The notes under the pieces: model-generated
Databases searched by the model: none
What the model was told of the DNA's origin: nothing
Seen by the model: only the letters and a program-made list of their open reading frames with translations
Program-made: the position numbers and the translations under genes
Assembly (NCBI RefSeq): GCF_003589595.1
Contig: NW_020654289.1
Coordinates: forward strand, 8,888,730-8,952,729
Direction: 5' to 3'
Length of the DNA stretch: 64,000 bases
Source of the DNA: Hyposmocoma kahamanoa
Lineage: Eukaryota > Arthropoda > Insecta > Lepidoptera > Cosmopterigidae
Part shown: positions 46,401 through 58,900 of the stretch, in pieces
Layout: each line of letters opens with the position of its first letter
How positions within the stretch are numbered: the first letter of the stretch is position 1

Positions 46401-49400
46401 TAACACTTATATTTGTAGGTGTTAATAAATCTGAACCAAGGCGGGTGCGGGTCGAAGGGCGCGATTTCACCGGAGTACTTGTTCCACGTGATCTGGAAGG
46501 TAGTACCGCGGTTCCGCGGGTATCAGCAACAGGATGCACATGAGTTCCTTCGATATATGCTTGATAGGTATGTTGATATTTGTGTATCAATTTATATACT
46601 TCATTGTATCAGCGTTACGTGATATAAACATGTGATTTTTTTGGTTACCTATCAGGAGTCCGAAATTACAATTTCGAGAAATAACGTTTGGTCGAAATTT
46701 CATAACCTCGAAAGCAATTTTTGAGAGGAAAATGTTTTTTTCTTTTAAACCTAACCTAACCGAACCTAATCGTGTTTTTCCGATTAACATTCAACATATC
46801 CTGAAAGAACAACTGTTTCTTCCGGATTTAAATCGCGTATATTTATTTTTTCAAACAAACCGACGTTTCGGGCCCTTTACAGGTCCCATGGTCACGGCTG
46901 ACTGCGGTGTTACAGTCTTCAACCAGTTATGTCTAATATTGATGCAAACCACCCTATTTTTTCACTATAGTTACAATAGTTATTAATTAAATACTTTATT
47001 TTTAATTTTACAAAGAAAACATTCCAATTTACGCTACATTAAATTTTACAAATTATATTTTATTGAATGATTTTTTATTAAGTTCAATTTATTATTAATT
47101 ATCAAAAATTATGCATCCTGTAAGGGGATGTTACGTTTCACGGGTCTCAGGAACTGATAAATCTTCCTCAGGGGCTTGAAATAGGTCTTGCGCCTGCCCC
47201 TGCCCCTGAGGAAGATTTCTCAGTTCCTGCGACCCGTGACATGTAACATCCCCTTACCGGATGCAGGAGTTTACAAGCTTGACTGTGAGTGCGGTCTCTC
47301 TTATATTGGACAAACAAAGCGAAATATTTGTACCCGCGTCAAATAACATATAGCTGATGTAAAACACCGTCGCGTAGACAAGTCTGCAGTCTGCGAGCAT
47401 GTCATGGATAAACTTACACATTCAATGAAGTTTGACAAACCCCAGGTTCTTGCAAAAGAAGTCCGTTATCTACCCAGGATGCTGCGAGAGGCCATTGAAA
47501 TTAAAAAACATCCTAATTTCAACAGGGAAGGTGGTTTCTCCGTACCACCAGTTTGGGATCCAGTATTTCCTCTAATGAAAAATCCCAAACACACATAAGA
47601 CTGCAGTACCAATTAATATGTTTTAGTTTATTCTAATTTCTATTATTAATTAATAATAAATTGAACTTAATAAAACTTAATGTAGCGTAAATTGGAATGT
47701 TTTCTTTGTAAAATTAAAAATAAGGTATTTAATTAAGGACTATTGTAACTATAGTGAAAAAATAGGATGGTTTGCATCAATATTAGACATAACTGGTTGA
47801 ACACTGTACCACCTCAGTCAACCGTGACCATGGGACCTGTAAATGGCCCGAAACTTCAGTTTGTTTGAAAAAACAAATATACGCGATTTAAATCCGGAAA
47901 AATTGTTTCATTTCCTATGTGTAACAATCGCGAAAACCTAAGAACTCGATAACAACTATTTCGTTATAATTCGGTTTTCGATGTAATGAAAATTCGAATA
48001 AACGTTGTTTCGGACAAAAAAATTTCGACGTTATGATAGGCTTTTACTCAATGTAGTTATTGTTTGTAACATTATTTTTCGGCCGCCTGCGTGTATTTCC
48101 TCACAACAGTCTCTACAACTATATTCTCAACAATTATGTATAGGTGTTATAAAAGGGTTCAATTATATAATGGGATTCGGAACTGCCATTTACTCTGAAC
48201 ATTATCTTGTTACTGCAACACACAAATATATAAAAATCCGACATAATATCGCTTTTGAAGAATAGTGGCCCAAACCGAAATATTTCAATTTTTACAGCTG
48301 GGTATGCTATATTTTATTGTTATTGTTACCGAACTTTTGGTTAAAATTGTCACGTGACAACATTGTACCGGTATACTATTCGTCAGTCATTTGGTCATAC
48401 AATTCAGTTATTTTAAACCGTCTTCTTGGTGAATTAAATGTTTACGACAAACATGCTATTTGAGATATCAAATCTTAATCTATCATCGGTCTGGCAGACT
48501 GCATACGGAGCTGCTGCAGTTGGTGCCGGGCGACCGTGTAGGCGCGGAGGCGGCCGGCACTTTTGTGCCGCGTGCTCGATCCGCCTCCATCGTTACAGCC
48601 GTCTTCGGCGGCACGCTGCAGAGTGAGGTATTTCACACTATTTTTCCCTTTTCCGATATTTGATAAGAGGAAACAAATATGAAAAACATGATCTTCATAT
48701 CGCGTCTGGAAACTAGAAGAACAGTATTAGCAGTAGAGCTCCTTGTGAAAGAGTTCGTCCAGGGAAGTACGCCTTACCTATTTCTGCCGCCAAGCAGTAA
48801 TGTAAGCATTACTGTGTTCCGGTTTTGAAGGATGAGGGTGTTGGTGAAATTACAGGCACATGGAACTTGTCTACTTGCTCTTCAGATATTTGCACGTCTT
48901 GTTCGCCCCGTCACTGGATAATATAAAAAAGGTACATTCTAAAATAAACCTAGTGTAATTCCGTACAAGCGCCTTGATTGTATATTCGCCACCGTCTTGT
49001 TTAGCAACACCAACACGCCAGCGTTATTGACAATATACACAACATAGTCATAGCCTGCTAATAGTCTTAATATTTTTATTTAATATGTCATTTTGGAAAT
49101 GAAGACTTTGCGTGAGTTCAAAGTATTCTTCAATAAATTTACAGGTGCGCTGTCTCGCGTGTGGTACAGAGAGCAAAAAGTTTGACCCGTTTCTGGACCT
49201 GTCTCTGGAGCTGCCAGAGAACGGTCGACACGACGAGCCTGTGCCACTTGCGGACTGCCTCGCTAGCTTCGTACAGGTATGAATTTTTACATTTTTCACA
49301 GAATTCGTGAGGTACTTTTCTAATAGTATATTGCCTTAGTTTGTATGATTCACAATTGTGTTAGCTAACATAAATCTGTTACACGGGTCCGTAGCATATA

Positions 49401-52400
49401 TGACGGTGGCATAGTTCAACATTGTACATAGAGAAATACAGTGATCAGAACATACGGTGGCATAGTTCAACATTGTACATAGAGAAATATATCAGATACA
49501 AACGGTTTGAAAAGTGGATCTTTCAGTTTTTGAATTTATAAGTTTAGGCCCGTTATTATAGTATTTTTGACCCCCGATGCAAAAAGGCGTGAGTTATAAG
49601 TTTGAAGCCTTTGTCAATGTATCTGTGTAACTGTATGCACGTTTGTGCACTACGTCTGACTCGTATTCGTTTCGAACTCGAGACTACAAATGTGGAAAAC
49701 TCGGACCCACGTCGGATGTCACGAGACTACGAATATCGTTTGTACATCTAGAGATAAAATGACACTTCGGACACCTGTGACATTTCGGATCGTCTCGGAC
49801 TCGCAATGGGTACGAATCGGACGTAGTGCGCATGTGCTATATCTGTCTTTGACATCGTAGTTCCCAAACAGACGAACTGATCTTGAAGCAGTTTTTTTAT
49901 TGCTCGAGTTGTGTTGCCTTACAGATGGTGACTTTATTTTATTGACTTTTTGGAGTTCATTGTTTTGTATCGGGGTTTTTTTTAAGTTTTGGTATCTCAA
50001 TACTGTTTAGTAACATAACGGAATATTGTTTGTTACTTAAACGCGGCTTATCTACTATCCCCTTTGGAAGTTAACTATTCCATTTTCCATCCCTTACATT
50101 TACTTAAACAAAAATATGTACCAAATTTCAGGTGGAGGAGCTAGCGGACACAGAGCGTTACTTCTGTAGCAGTTGCAAATGCAAGCAGAAGTCCACTAAG
50201 CAATTTTGGATCCGTAGGCTTCCCAATGTATTATGCCTGCATCTCAAGCGGTTCCGGTGGCATAACAACTATAGGTATTGGTTCGTTGGGTTGTATTTAT
50301 TTTTTCTTATTTTTATTTAAGTAGAAAGATATAAAGAATAAACAAATGCTCAGAGTAGGTAGGAACTTATAACAATTCTGAATCAAATAAAGCGCGCAAT
50401 ATGAGTATGCAAAATACAAAAGAGATGTTGAAATTCACAATCTGTCGCCTAAGCACTACTTAATCGAAAATGTTTACTTCCAATACAATTAGTTATTACT
50501 ACAATCTTTATTTTTTTATTTTTTTTTTTTTATTATTGAATGATGAACAGATTTGACTAACTTTACATTAAAGTTGTACCAACTAAATTATTAAATAATT
50601 TATTTTTTATCCCAAATCAAGCGTCTATTTCAATAAGAGTATATCGTCGCCTTACTTACAATAATTTCTCAAACTCGTATCTTAAAACACAAAGTTACTA
50701 AAATGCAAAAAATGGCTTGTATATACAAATTTTGCAGGCTGATTTCGCATCATATTGCCTTCATATTTACACACTTGCTTTTACCTATTCATTAATTTTT
50801 ATTATTATTATTTTAAATTAATTAACACCTTTGATAAGAAATCTAAAATAAATATAAAGTTTTGCCATCTCCCGAATAATCAATCTTTATAAGATAGAAG
50901 TTTGAGAAAGTAAGACATCGATATCTCGTTTAACTTCAATAATTTATTAAATAAATTTGCATGCTGCAGTTTAAGGCGAATGGGTTTATATCCCTCAAGT
51001 TAATTTTACTATTAACATATATAATGCACTCACACTGTCTGTAGTGATTAAATGATATATAATGATGCGTGGCAGGAACAAAGTGGACACGTCGATCTCG
51101 TTCCCTCTGAGCGCGCTGGACATGTCGCGGTTCGTACCGCACAACGTGCCGGACACGCGCCGCTCGGGGCTCAGTAACTACCTGTACGACCTTGCCGCCG
51201 TCATCGTGCATCATGGATCCGGGTAATGCCCCACCACTCAGTTTCACCGATAATTTTTTTTTTTATAATTTATAATATTTATATGTTTTTAATCAGTTGT
51301 TATAGTGTAAACGACTAGTAGTGTAACTCACGCCTGTTCGGCTATCAATGCTTACACTTTTTTTTTTATTATTAAGTGACGGGACGAATAAGTCGTGCGC
51401 CTTGTGATAAGCGACACGCCTATCCATAGCAGTTGTATATCTCCTAATATATATCCATGTAGTTGTGTGCCATTCAGAGCTTAAAATCGCAATGATCTTA
51501 GGGGCACTGCCATTGCGCCCGTCACCCTGAGACACAAATTGACAAGTCCCACGTGACTGTAATTTCACCAGCATCATTACAACACTTGAACGCAGTTCTA
51601 GTTACATTACTGCTTGGCGGCAGAAAAAGGTAAGGTGGCAGTACTTCCCTGGATGAACTCTTACACAAGGAGCTCTACTGCTACTAAATACGTCGCTTGG
51701 AGTGTATGGTTGTCACATTATTATTTTAGTTGTACCTACAGTCTGTAAACATAATTATAAATATTTGAGGTATTCGTCACAATATTCTCGCTCGTTAAAG
51801 AAATAACCTTTGTCAAGTGAAGTACTTACATATTAATATTTAACATACTGCTAGTAGTATGTCGCAGTTTAGGATCTCGATTATGGGAGTAGGACCACGA
51901 AATAGAAATGAAATAAGAGTTTTTATATACGTAACTATATATTTATAAGTAAAAAAAATACTAATTTGAGACAAAAATATTTTAAACACCTAGCGAACTT
52001 TTTGTAATGAAAGGGCCGTGCGACCCACGACGAGCAGCTCTAGTGCACCGTGAGATTATACGAATGTGTGCGTCCGTATACGGTGCGGAGCAAGCGTGCA
52101 CGTGTACAAGCCGCTCCACTACGTTTGTATGGAGTTACATTACTTGTCTTATTATATTACTACGGTCCTGTTGTGGCTTCCCTCCAAAAGTAACCTCCAA
52201 AAAAGTTTAGAATGTCGACTAAAACGGTTGGTTTATATCTTTGGGAACTGTTCATTAAAACATCTTTTACATGTCGCCTATATTCAAGAATAGTGGTCCA
52301 ATCCAAAACACTTAATAAGTAAAATTGAGCTATATATTATATAGCATATATCATATAGCTATAGCATTGGTTAAATATCATCTATATCATAATCATTACG

Positions 52401-52720
52401 TAACAATATTGCGCAGGTATACGATTTTTCGGTTTTGAGCGCCAAATGCTCCTCAGCTTTTTAAGCCATCTTCCTGATAAGAGGTTTTTATGTAGATATA
52501 CCGTAATTCTAGAAGCCCGTTGCAATCAAATATGAAACGACGACATTTATTTCACAGAGCGGGCTCCGGTCACTACACTGCCTACGCGATCAACGAGGAG
52601 CAATGGTTCCACTTCAATGATCAGACGGTCCGAGCTACTCACTCCGAGGCCGTCGCGTCGTGCAAGCCCTACATCCTCTTCTACATACGCCGCGAACTGG
52701 CGCTGCCCAGCGCCTTGTGA
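43445..52720 (+). CDS. Usp3: Ubiquitin carboxyl-terminal hydrolase 3 (USP3)
   Basis: Ten coding exons: 43445-43535, 44658-44802, 45090-45396, 45668-46015, 46419-46567, 48498-48627, 49145-49276, 50132-50274, 51076-51222 and 52558-52720; frame is kept for 584 residues. Exon 1 supplies MECSHL with the first Zn ligands of the ZnF-UBP domain; exons 2-3 continue it ([35 protein letters not shown]). A polar linker follows to ~235. The USP domain has the Cys box [13 protein letters not shown] (Cys241), [18 protein letters not shown], zinc-ribbon CxxC pairs (CLAC, CSSC), [22 protein letters not shown] and the His box GSGHYTAY (His536) with FHFND. In vertebrates USP3 removes ubiquitin from histones H2A and H2B and regulates the DNA-damage response. 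All catalytic residues are present. The ZnF-UBP linker is longer than in human USP3. Confidence 0.96.
46640..48015 (+). mobile_element. Penelope-like element relic in Usp3 intron 5
   Basis: The centre encodes a GIY-YIG endonuclease typical of Penelope-like retroelements. It is bracketed by two nested inverted repeats. The outer arms are ~46830-47045 and ~47678-47903; the inner arms are 47113-47175 and 47202-47264. Terminal repeats in inverted orientation are a known feature of Penelope-like elements. No reverse transcriptase is left. It lies wholly in an intron and does not disturb the exons. Confidence 0.8.
47257..47598 (+). pseudogene. GIY-YIG endonuclease of a Penelope-like element
   Basis: The frame reads [20 protein letters not shown] (GIY-YIG core as GVY...YIG, with CEC zinc-like Cys), then stops at 47344-47346 where a HIADVKHRR segment continues. 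Further conserved blocks are [20 protein letters not shown] and [18 protein letters not shown]. The in-frame stop and the missing RT domain make it non-functional. Confidence 0.85.
48258..48420 (+). repeat. Fragment of AAGAATAGTGG repeat in Usp3 intron 5
   Basis: AAGAATAGTGGCCCAAACCG and later GTCACGTGACAACA match, with divergence, the sequences at 52285-52483 and 63795-64000 (CAAGAA-AGTGGTCCAATCC; ATCACATGACAACA). The class is unknown. Confidence 0.45.
48728..48916 (+). repeat. Dispersed GGGACGAA repeat in Usp3 intron 6
   Basis: Shares CAGTAGAGCTCCTTGTGAAA, GAGTTCGTCCAGGGAAGTAC, TTTCTGCCGCCAAGCAGTAA and CTTGTTCGCCCCGTCACT with copies at 15902-16090 and 51375-51687, in the plus orientation. 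Confidence 0.7.
49403..49489 (+). repeat. 36-bp direct duplication in Usp3 intron 7
   Basis: The unit ACGGTGGCATAGTTCAACAT plus 16 further bases occurs at 49403-49438 and exactly again at 49454-49489, with 15 bases between. It is probably a replication-slippage or repair duplication. Confidence 0.85.
49633..49845. repeat. Inverted repeat (MITE-like) in Usp3 intron 7
   Basis: GTGCACTACGTCTGACTCG near 49645 pairs with CGAATCGGACGTAGTGCGC near 49813. The enclosed ~200 bp are richer in CpG and have further weak internal symmetry (ACGAGACTACGAATATCG). No coding capacity. Confidence 0.5.
51375..51687 (-). repeat. Dispersed GGGACGAA repeat, fullest copy (Usp3 intron 9)
   Basis: About 313 bp on the minus strand. 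It runs from GTAGCAGTAGAGCTCC through CTGCCGCCAAGCAGTAAT, GGTGACGGGCGCAATGGCAG and GATAGGCGTGTCGCTTATCA to ACTTATTCGTCCCGTCAC. It contains all blocks seen separately in the other five copies, so it serves as the reference for the family. No terminal inverted repeats and no ORF. Confidence 0.75.
52285..52483 (+). repeat. AAGAATAGTGG repeat fragment in Usp3 intron 9
   Basis: Begins CAAGAATAGTGGTCCAATCC and ends TTTGAGCG-CAGCTTTTTAAGCCATCT-CCTGA, which parallels 63795-64000. An AT-rich palindromic insertion (TATATAGCATATATCATATA) sits inside. Confidence 0.5.
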
Positions 52721-54048
52721 CGACCCACACTCTGTTGACCCCTGCCCACACGCTATAGCCAAGTTACAACGAGGCATTTAGTTTCCTAGTGAATGCGACG
52801 CAGAATAATTCGTTAGTGTAAGAGTCGCCCGTTTAATGAACGAATCACCCACTGCACCATACAAAATGGTTATGTTGGTTGACCATATAGCGTGGAATAG
52901 TGCTGTTGCGGTATACTTTGAGCGCTAAATTACGACGCAAATATTACGCAGTTACAGGTCGTTGAATTCGAGTCATTCGATTTTATATTCCAAAGGATGA
53001 TCGAGTTTTTTAGACCTGTTAAAACGTCTGTAAACAGTACAAACATTGTGTACGTTTATTTGGGGCTTTGATTGAAATTTTGCCCTTCAGGTTATATAAA
53101 AATTAATCATGTTGCCATCGTTTTAGGTGTTTTTAACTTTGGAATTGGTAAGGGTGCAAATAGGAATCATGTTGAATGGAACATCATTCCTAGGTTATAC
53201 AAGAGCTGGTCTCAACGCATTGTGTTTTCTTTTATATGTGTACGGTGTACGTGCACGTTGCTTCCCGCCTTATTGCATGCTGCAGAGTGTGTCAACATTT
53301 ATGACTCCAAATGAATATATGTATCTTATTATAGCCGTATCGAGATATACAGAATTATCACCAAAGAAATTAAGAACATTACGGAATTTTACTTATCAAA
53401 ATGTATTGGCATATTTAAACAAAATAATACTGTGTACCTTTATATCTAACGCGTAGCATTACATTTGCCTTTTAAAGTGTTAAGCTGTAGACCTAAAAAA
53501 TGAATACTCATGTCATAGTTTATGCAGTTGTTGACAATTCAGTATATATTATGGATTTTGCTTGAATATTATTCAGATTGAGGTTACTATATAATTCAGC
53601 TATCAGAGTGTGATATTTACTGTGTTTACAATGGATAACGATGTGGCATACATTGATGCATTTTACGATAGTTTAGGCTAATCTGACCCAAAGTGCGTAC
53701 AGATTTCTCATTTGCATGGTATTTTACATTCCTGATGAATATCTTATGATTTATGGAAAGTTTTATTTTCATAACATGATGCATTATTGAATATGAGACT
53801 ATACGACTTTTTGTGTGTAACATAATGTGATAGTATAGAAAAACGTGTACATAATTATGCTGATGATTTTATTGTCTTGTGAAATGTTCTCTTATGCAAA
53901 GTACCTAAGCAGGTTTATTTTAAGTACTTCAATTACTGGAAGTTGAAAGTGATTGAATTTAATAAATTCGCCGATTTAAATTTACTGAGTTTTATTTACA
54001 TAACCTATTATCACAAAATATATTTAAGTTTTATATCTCTATTATTGA
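52721..54048. other. 3' UTR region between convergent genes
   Basis: Downstream of the Usp3 stop there is AT-rich sequence with a canonical AATAAA at 53961-53966, a candidate long 3' UTR end. For the minus-strand gene an AATAAA (TTTATT on plus) lies near 53998-53993, so the two transcripts may overlap at their tails. A 109-codon frame at 53127-53456 has no recognised motif. Confidence 0.45.
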
Positions 54049-55916
54049 TTATTTACAACATGAAAAAATCTTTTGAAATCGTTTCAGCCAAGATCGTGAA
54101 TTGGTTTCCGAATGTGTGTTCACAGAGAGACTTAACGATGGAACACTTTCCGAAATGGGCAAATAGGCTTCCCACTCAGCTGGCTTGAACAAGGACATAT
54201 GCTTCATAAATATCACATTACCAACCCCGTCACCATGTTCTTTCGGCCAACTTGTTTTTTCCCTACTGTCGTTATTAAATTCTGAACTAGTTTCAATAAT
54301 CCAATCGTTACTATTTAAGTTCTCAATAGGGTTAGATATCGCAGATCCTGGAACATGTTGTGGTCTTATACGAATATGTGGAGGTCTTTTAATGTAGTCT
54401 CCTCTATCTTCTGGCGTGTCTTGTTGATCACCTCCTATCTCTATTGTAGTAATTTTGGAATAATGCAACTCTCTTCTAGTAGAACCTTGCGGTGTTGACG
54501 ACTCACTTCTAACAGTTCGAACCAAATCTACATTGTCCTTTTTCTGTATAAGTGTTTTATTATTTCCGGCCTGTTTTGTTGGTGTACAAGTTTTTCGTTT
54601 AAGCGTATTAGTTTTTTGTATAGGCGTATTCGTTTTTTGTATTGTCGTATCAGTTTTTTGTCTAGACGCATCTGTTTGTTGCTTAGGAGTATGAGTATTT
54701 TGTGAAGACTTAACAATTATTTGTTTAGATGTATCAGTTGTCTCTTCTGTAATTGGTGTCCGTCTTTCATTTCCACCATTATATAGATTATGGTCTGAAA
54801 AAGGATTTGTATTCTCAAAGTTTACATTCTCTTTGTTGGAATTAATCTCACACGAAATTGGAAATTGATACTTGCATAGGCTATCACTGCAACTACTGCT
54901 AATAAGTCGTCTTCTCTTTTCTCTGGGAGATAGAACCATCCAATCAACGACATTACTGGATTTCTCGATACCAGTATAATTTTCTTCTTTACTAGTTGAT
55001 GTAGCGTTTTCACTGGAAAACCAATTGTTCACAGGTTTTCGTTTGACCTCGTCATTGGGAATCTCTTTTGTAGCCTCTGGTGACAACTTTTGCTCTGAAG
55101 GCTCTATTACCTCCTCTACAGTTGGTAAACTGGAAGTCATTGTTAGATTTAATCGGGGAACAAAAGTGGAGGGAATTGGCGTTGGGACTCTACAATTATT
55201 ATCCAGGTTATTTAATTCTGGTACATTTTCTATGGAAGCTTCAGTCGTGAGATCTTGACTTGGAATATTTACTAACTCGAAGTCATTGTCTGATAAAAGC
55301 CGTTTGTTTTTAAAAGAATAGATCCAAACCATACGCTTTTCTATATCTGCTTCAACGTCGTAGGGGACGCGATCTGCTTCACGAGTGCAACTATTTAAAA
55401 TGTACTCTGGGGGCAGATTATCACAGTCAATTACTTCTATATTACCAAAGTCTTCTTCCGAAGAGTTGTCGGAAATAACTGCGTAATGTTTATCAAGAAT
55501 AGTGAAACAGTTCATTTGGTGGTTTATCACGACATTCTCGTCCTTGTTATTATTGCCGGAAGCGTAAAATTCTTTATAAAAACTATCATTATTGTAGGTG
55601 CTGTCAAACACATTGTAATTTACATTTTTTTCTTCAAATTGGTTCGGATTTTGTGGCGATTGGTTTTTCAGACGTCTTTTCTCTCTCGCATTGCTCGTAT
55701 TAACGCTACGTGGATCGTTTATTTGAAACTGGTCATAATTGTTTGTCTGGGCATTATCTTGGTCGTCTTTGTCTTTATCTTGTGAAGCATCAGAACCATC
55801 GGAGGATTTCAGCTCTATAATCTGAACGCCACCTGTCATATCCTCGTCATTCAACCAGAGACGGTCTATAAACAATTCTGGACCAATCATTGTACTGCGA
55901 GATGTGTGATTCGTAT
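54049..55916 (-). CDS. Unrecognised long exon, low-complexity protein C-terminus
   Basis: One exon is open from a probable 3' splice site (TTGTTTCAG at 55917) to the TAA at 54051-54049. The first internal ATG at 55890 would give 613 residues, but the frame stays open to the splice site in phase 2, so upstream exons to the right are possible. The product is acidic and rich in Asn, Ser, Thr and Asp, so mostly disordered. Residues ~391-439 hold about six copies of a 7-residue unit (QKTNTPI, QKTDTTI, QKTNTLK), encoded by a 21-bp repeat. The C-terminus is different: a basic-hydrophobic stretch ending SWLKRFQKIFSCCK, with a Cys pair that could be lipidated. No domain was recognised. A real coding exon is supported by its length in AT-rich DNA, a single long frame and the splice site. 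Confidence 0.7.
54570..54716 (-). repeat. 21-bp coding minisatellite in the unknown exon
   Basis: About six to seven diverged units of 21 bp, each with a GTTTTTTGTNTAGNCGTAT-like core on the plus strand. All remain multiples of three, so the protein frame is kept. Confidence 0.75.
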
Positions 55917-58900
55917 CTGAAACAAGTCAATGATTGACTATTGTAAAATCAATACAATATTGTGTTTATCACGCCTTTTACAAAAAAACAGTCTATTGTT
56001 ACCATTGAAAATTGCTTCATTGTTACGGTTTATTATATTATACCAATTCGTTTTCTTCATTTTCAACAAACGAACAAACCGATAATTATTTTGGTTTATA
56101 AACGTATTTTCTTTACGATAAATAACCTCTAGAAGGCATATAACATGTCAAACTAAAAGTCACGGAATCATTGTCAACATAACAAAAAGTTGTAATACAT
56201 AAAAAATGTTCTGTGTTTGAAATGATAAAAAAATCGTATACGAACACTTTTAAAACTTAAAATATTAAATGAAACATTTCACGTCAAAAAAAGTCCTGCG
56301 ACAGGATAGTGGAAAAAGCGAGGCCATTTAGTTGGCGCTAAAAGCCTCTATGCGGTAAAGGTAGCAAGTGGGGAGCGGTAGAGTGGCGGTGGTGGGTAGT
56401 GGCAATGTTGGCGAAACAAAGTGTAAATGGATTGATTGCGCCAATTCGCGTCACAAAGGGAGCGAAATTGCATTAAAAGCTCCGTGCGCGGGCCATTTGC
56501 TGAGCACTTACTCCATTAGACGTGTCCAAATAACATTAGTGTTGTATGCCCGGGAAGTACACTAGTGGGACTCGACATGCACTCGATATCTTGACTCGAA
56601 TCGAAGAGACTTGACCCAATTAGTCTTTTGTTTGTATTTGGGGATTATTTACTACGATTTTTACGTAAGGAAATTAGTTTGAATAGTTAAGTAGGTACGT
56701 AGAAGAAAGAATATTACCGAGGTCTTGCGAAGTTTTAAAAGTAGTTTTTAATAAGGTAACAATTTGTTGAGGTCATCGATAGTTCCTAACTTACCTACTT
56801 ACTCGTAACTACATTGAAAATAATCTTTGTCAATTAATCTTTATACTACGGCTCTGTGTGCAAATTGGCGGGAGATGCTATGCAAATTATATTTAGTAAA
56901 CCGAGTCTCACGTCCGGGGCTCCCCTAGTCAAAGCTTCCCGGACAAAGTTTCCAAACGTTGGCAGTGTTGGCACGGTGTGAGAAACGGGCAAGTTAGTGC
57001 AAGCGACAAAGGTTAATGAATTTGATTACTGTGCTTGAGTGCCAGCACTCATTGCACTGCTAATTCGCAAATTAGCCAACGACAAAGCGGGCTTTTACCC
57101 TCCGACTTTCTTGCGCTCTAATACCCATATTTAATTTTGTATATTGAAATACATTGTCATGTTTAAACGTAATTATAAAAATAAAGCAGACAGTATGAAA
57201 AACATAGTGCCGTATTTCACCGATTACCCACGCAATCTTGATAACATTCTGTCAACTTTTAACATCTAACTGAAATTAAGCTTACACAATCTGCTATTTG
57301 TGCTTTTTTGACTTAACAAAACAATAGTTTCTCTACGCATAAATTAAAATAAAACATTGAGATAAAGCGCGTTTGTTGCGGAAGCAAACATATTTGCTTT
57401 GACTTACAAATAACAATCCATTAAGGCCTGAGAACAAAACTAAATGGCATAACTCGTAATTACAATTTATTTTGTCTATCAAAATATTTTAATTGGTTTT
57501 TATAGTTGGAAAATGTTGTGGTATATAATTAGCGAGGTATAAAGCTGTATATTTGCTTAATGGAAGAGTGTTCGAGATAAAAGCCTGCGCTATCGGCTTG
57601 ATCTCGGTAATTAGAGGGGCGAACGCCGCCATCTTCGCTTCCACTTAAAGCTACACTGTGGACTTCGGCTACAACTTCGTATATAATAAAGTATGAGTGT
57701 AAATTAGTCGATGTAAATAGTAACTGCTATGTAATGCCGTCTACTGCTTCGAGTCTTAAGGTGTTCTCAATGGCGGGGCGGCATTATTACCATAAAATTA
57801 TTGATATTAACGTATTCCGCATGTAAAGGTTCCGTATGTATTGGTGGTAAAACTGGTCACAGGAGGTCTTTCCTAAAAATAACTTGGATATAGTTTGGCC
57901 GTAATTGCGATTACGGCTAATTAGCTTTGCGAAACTAGGTGGGTAGGCTAGTAGTTTGTCTTTAAATATAATAACACTTTTTGACCCTTCGAGTAATTCA
58001 TATGTCTAGATGAATTGATCCACCACGTATAGGGTTTGTGAGTAAAGAGCACAAACTTCAAGTCATGGTGAATAATCCCTGTTGTAACATATGCAGTAAT
58101 TATATTATTACCAGAGTGCAAGCGAACTCTGACCGTTTCCTACATTAATGCACATGTAAAACACGTATAATTTGCGATTAACCAACTCGATATCGCGCTA
58201 TTAACTTTTTACCTTGTCTGAATATTTATAAAGTAATTTTACTAAAAGCAATGTAATTAGGGGAACAATATGTGTAAGAACTTTCTTTTTTAGACTTTGC
58301 ATGTTGAATAAAGTGACAAGACTCCCTAAGTAATAATTTGGGAGTATTAATATTATGTGTTTGCTTTAACTGCTTTAAACGTAAATTTCAATTCCTTACA
58401 TTGCTACGTTTGATGTATCTGTAAAATACTTCTATGATTTTAAAAACGTTCCAAAAATCAGTCAGCATCCAAGTCAAGACAGGTTTTTTCAACCTTGCAA
58501 ATATATCATGTACACGTAGTTTGGTACATTAGAGCTCTAGAGCCAATCCGATTATTTCTCAAAGAGCTATAGCGTGCTCAGCAGACTAATGCAGCAGTAC
58601 TAACCCCATTTTAAATAAAATTATATGCAGCCTTCATGCTCATGTCTGCTGTTAACAGTAGCAAAAAAATGCCTCAACAGCTCCATACGACCACACAACA
58701 GCGCTAATTTAAGAAAGATTAAACGAATTGCTTTTTATGTTAAAAGCTCATTCTTTGCAGTTGTGTTTGCGTAATACATAACAGTAAAGTATCATATTAG
58801 TCGGCCATCATTGTAATTATATATTTTTTGTAAAATATTATTTCGATTTCGTGAATATATGAGCTATTAAAAAAGCTTTTAAGTTTTCTAAAAATATAAG

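Noticed and set aside
46750..46772. CCTAACCTAACC, like the insect telomere repeat (TTAGG)n
   Set aside because: Only two perfect units in an intron next to a retroelement relic; too short to indicate telomeric DNA.
53127..53456. 109-aa frame downstream of Usp3
   Set aside because: No recognised motif, no splice context, AT-rich and located in the presumed 3' UTR.
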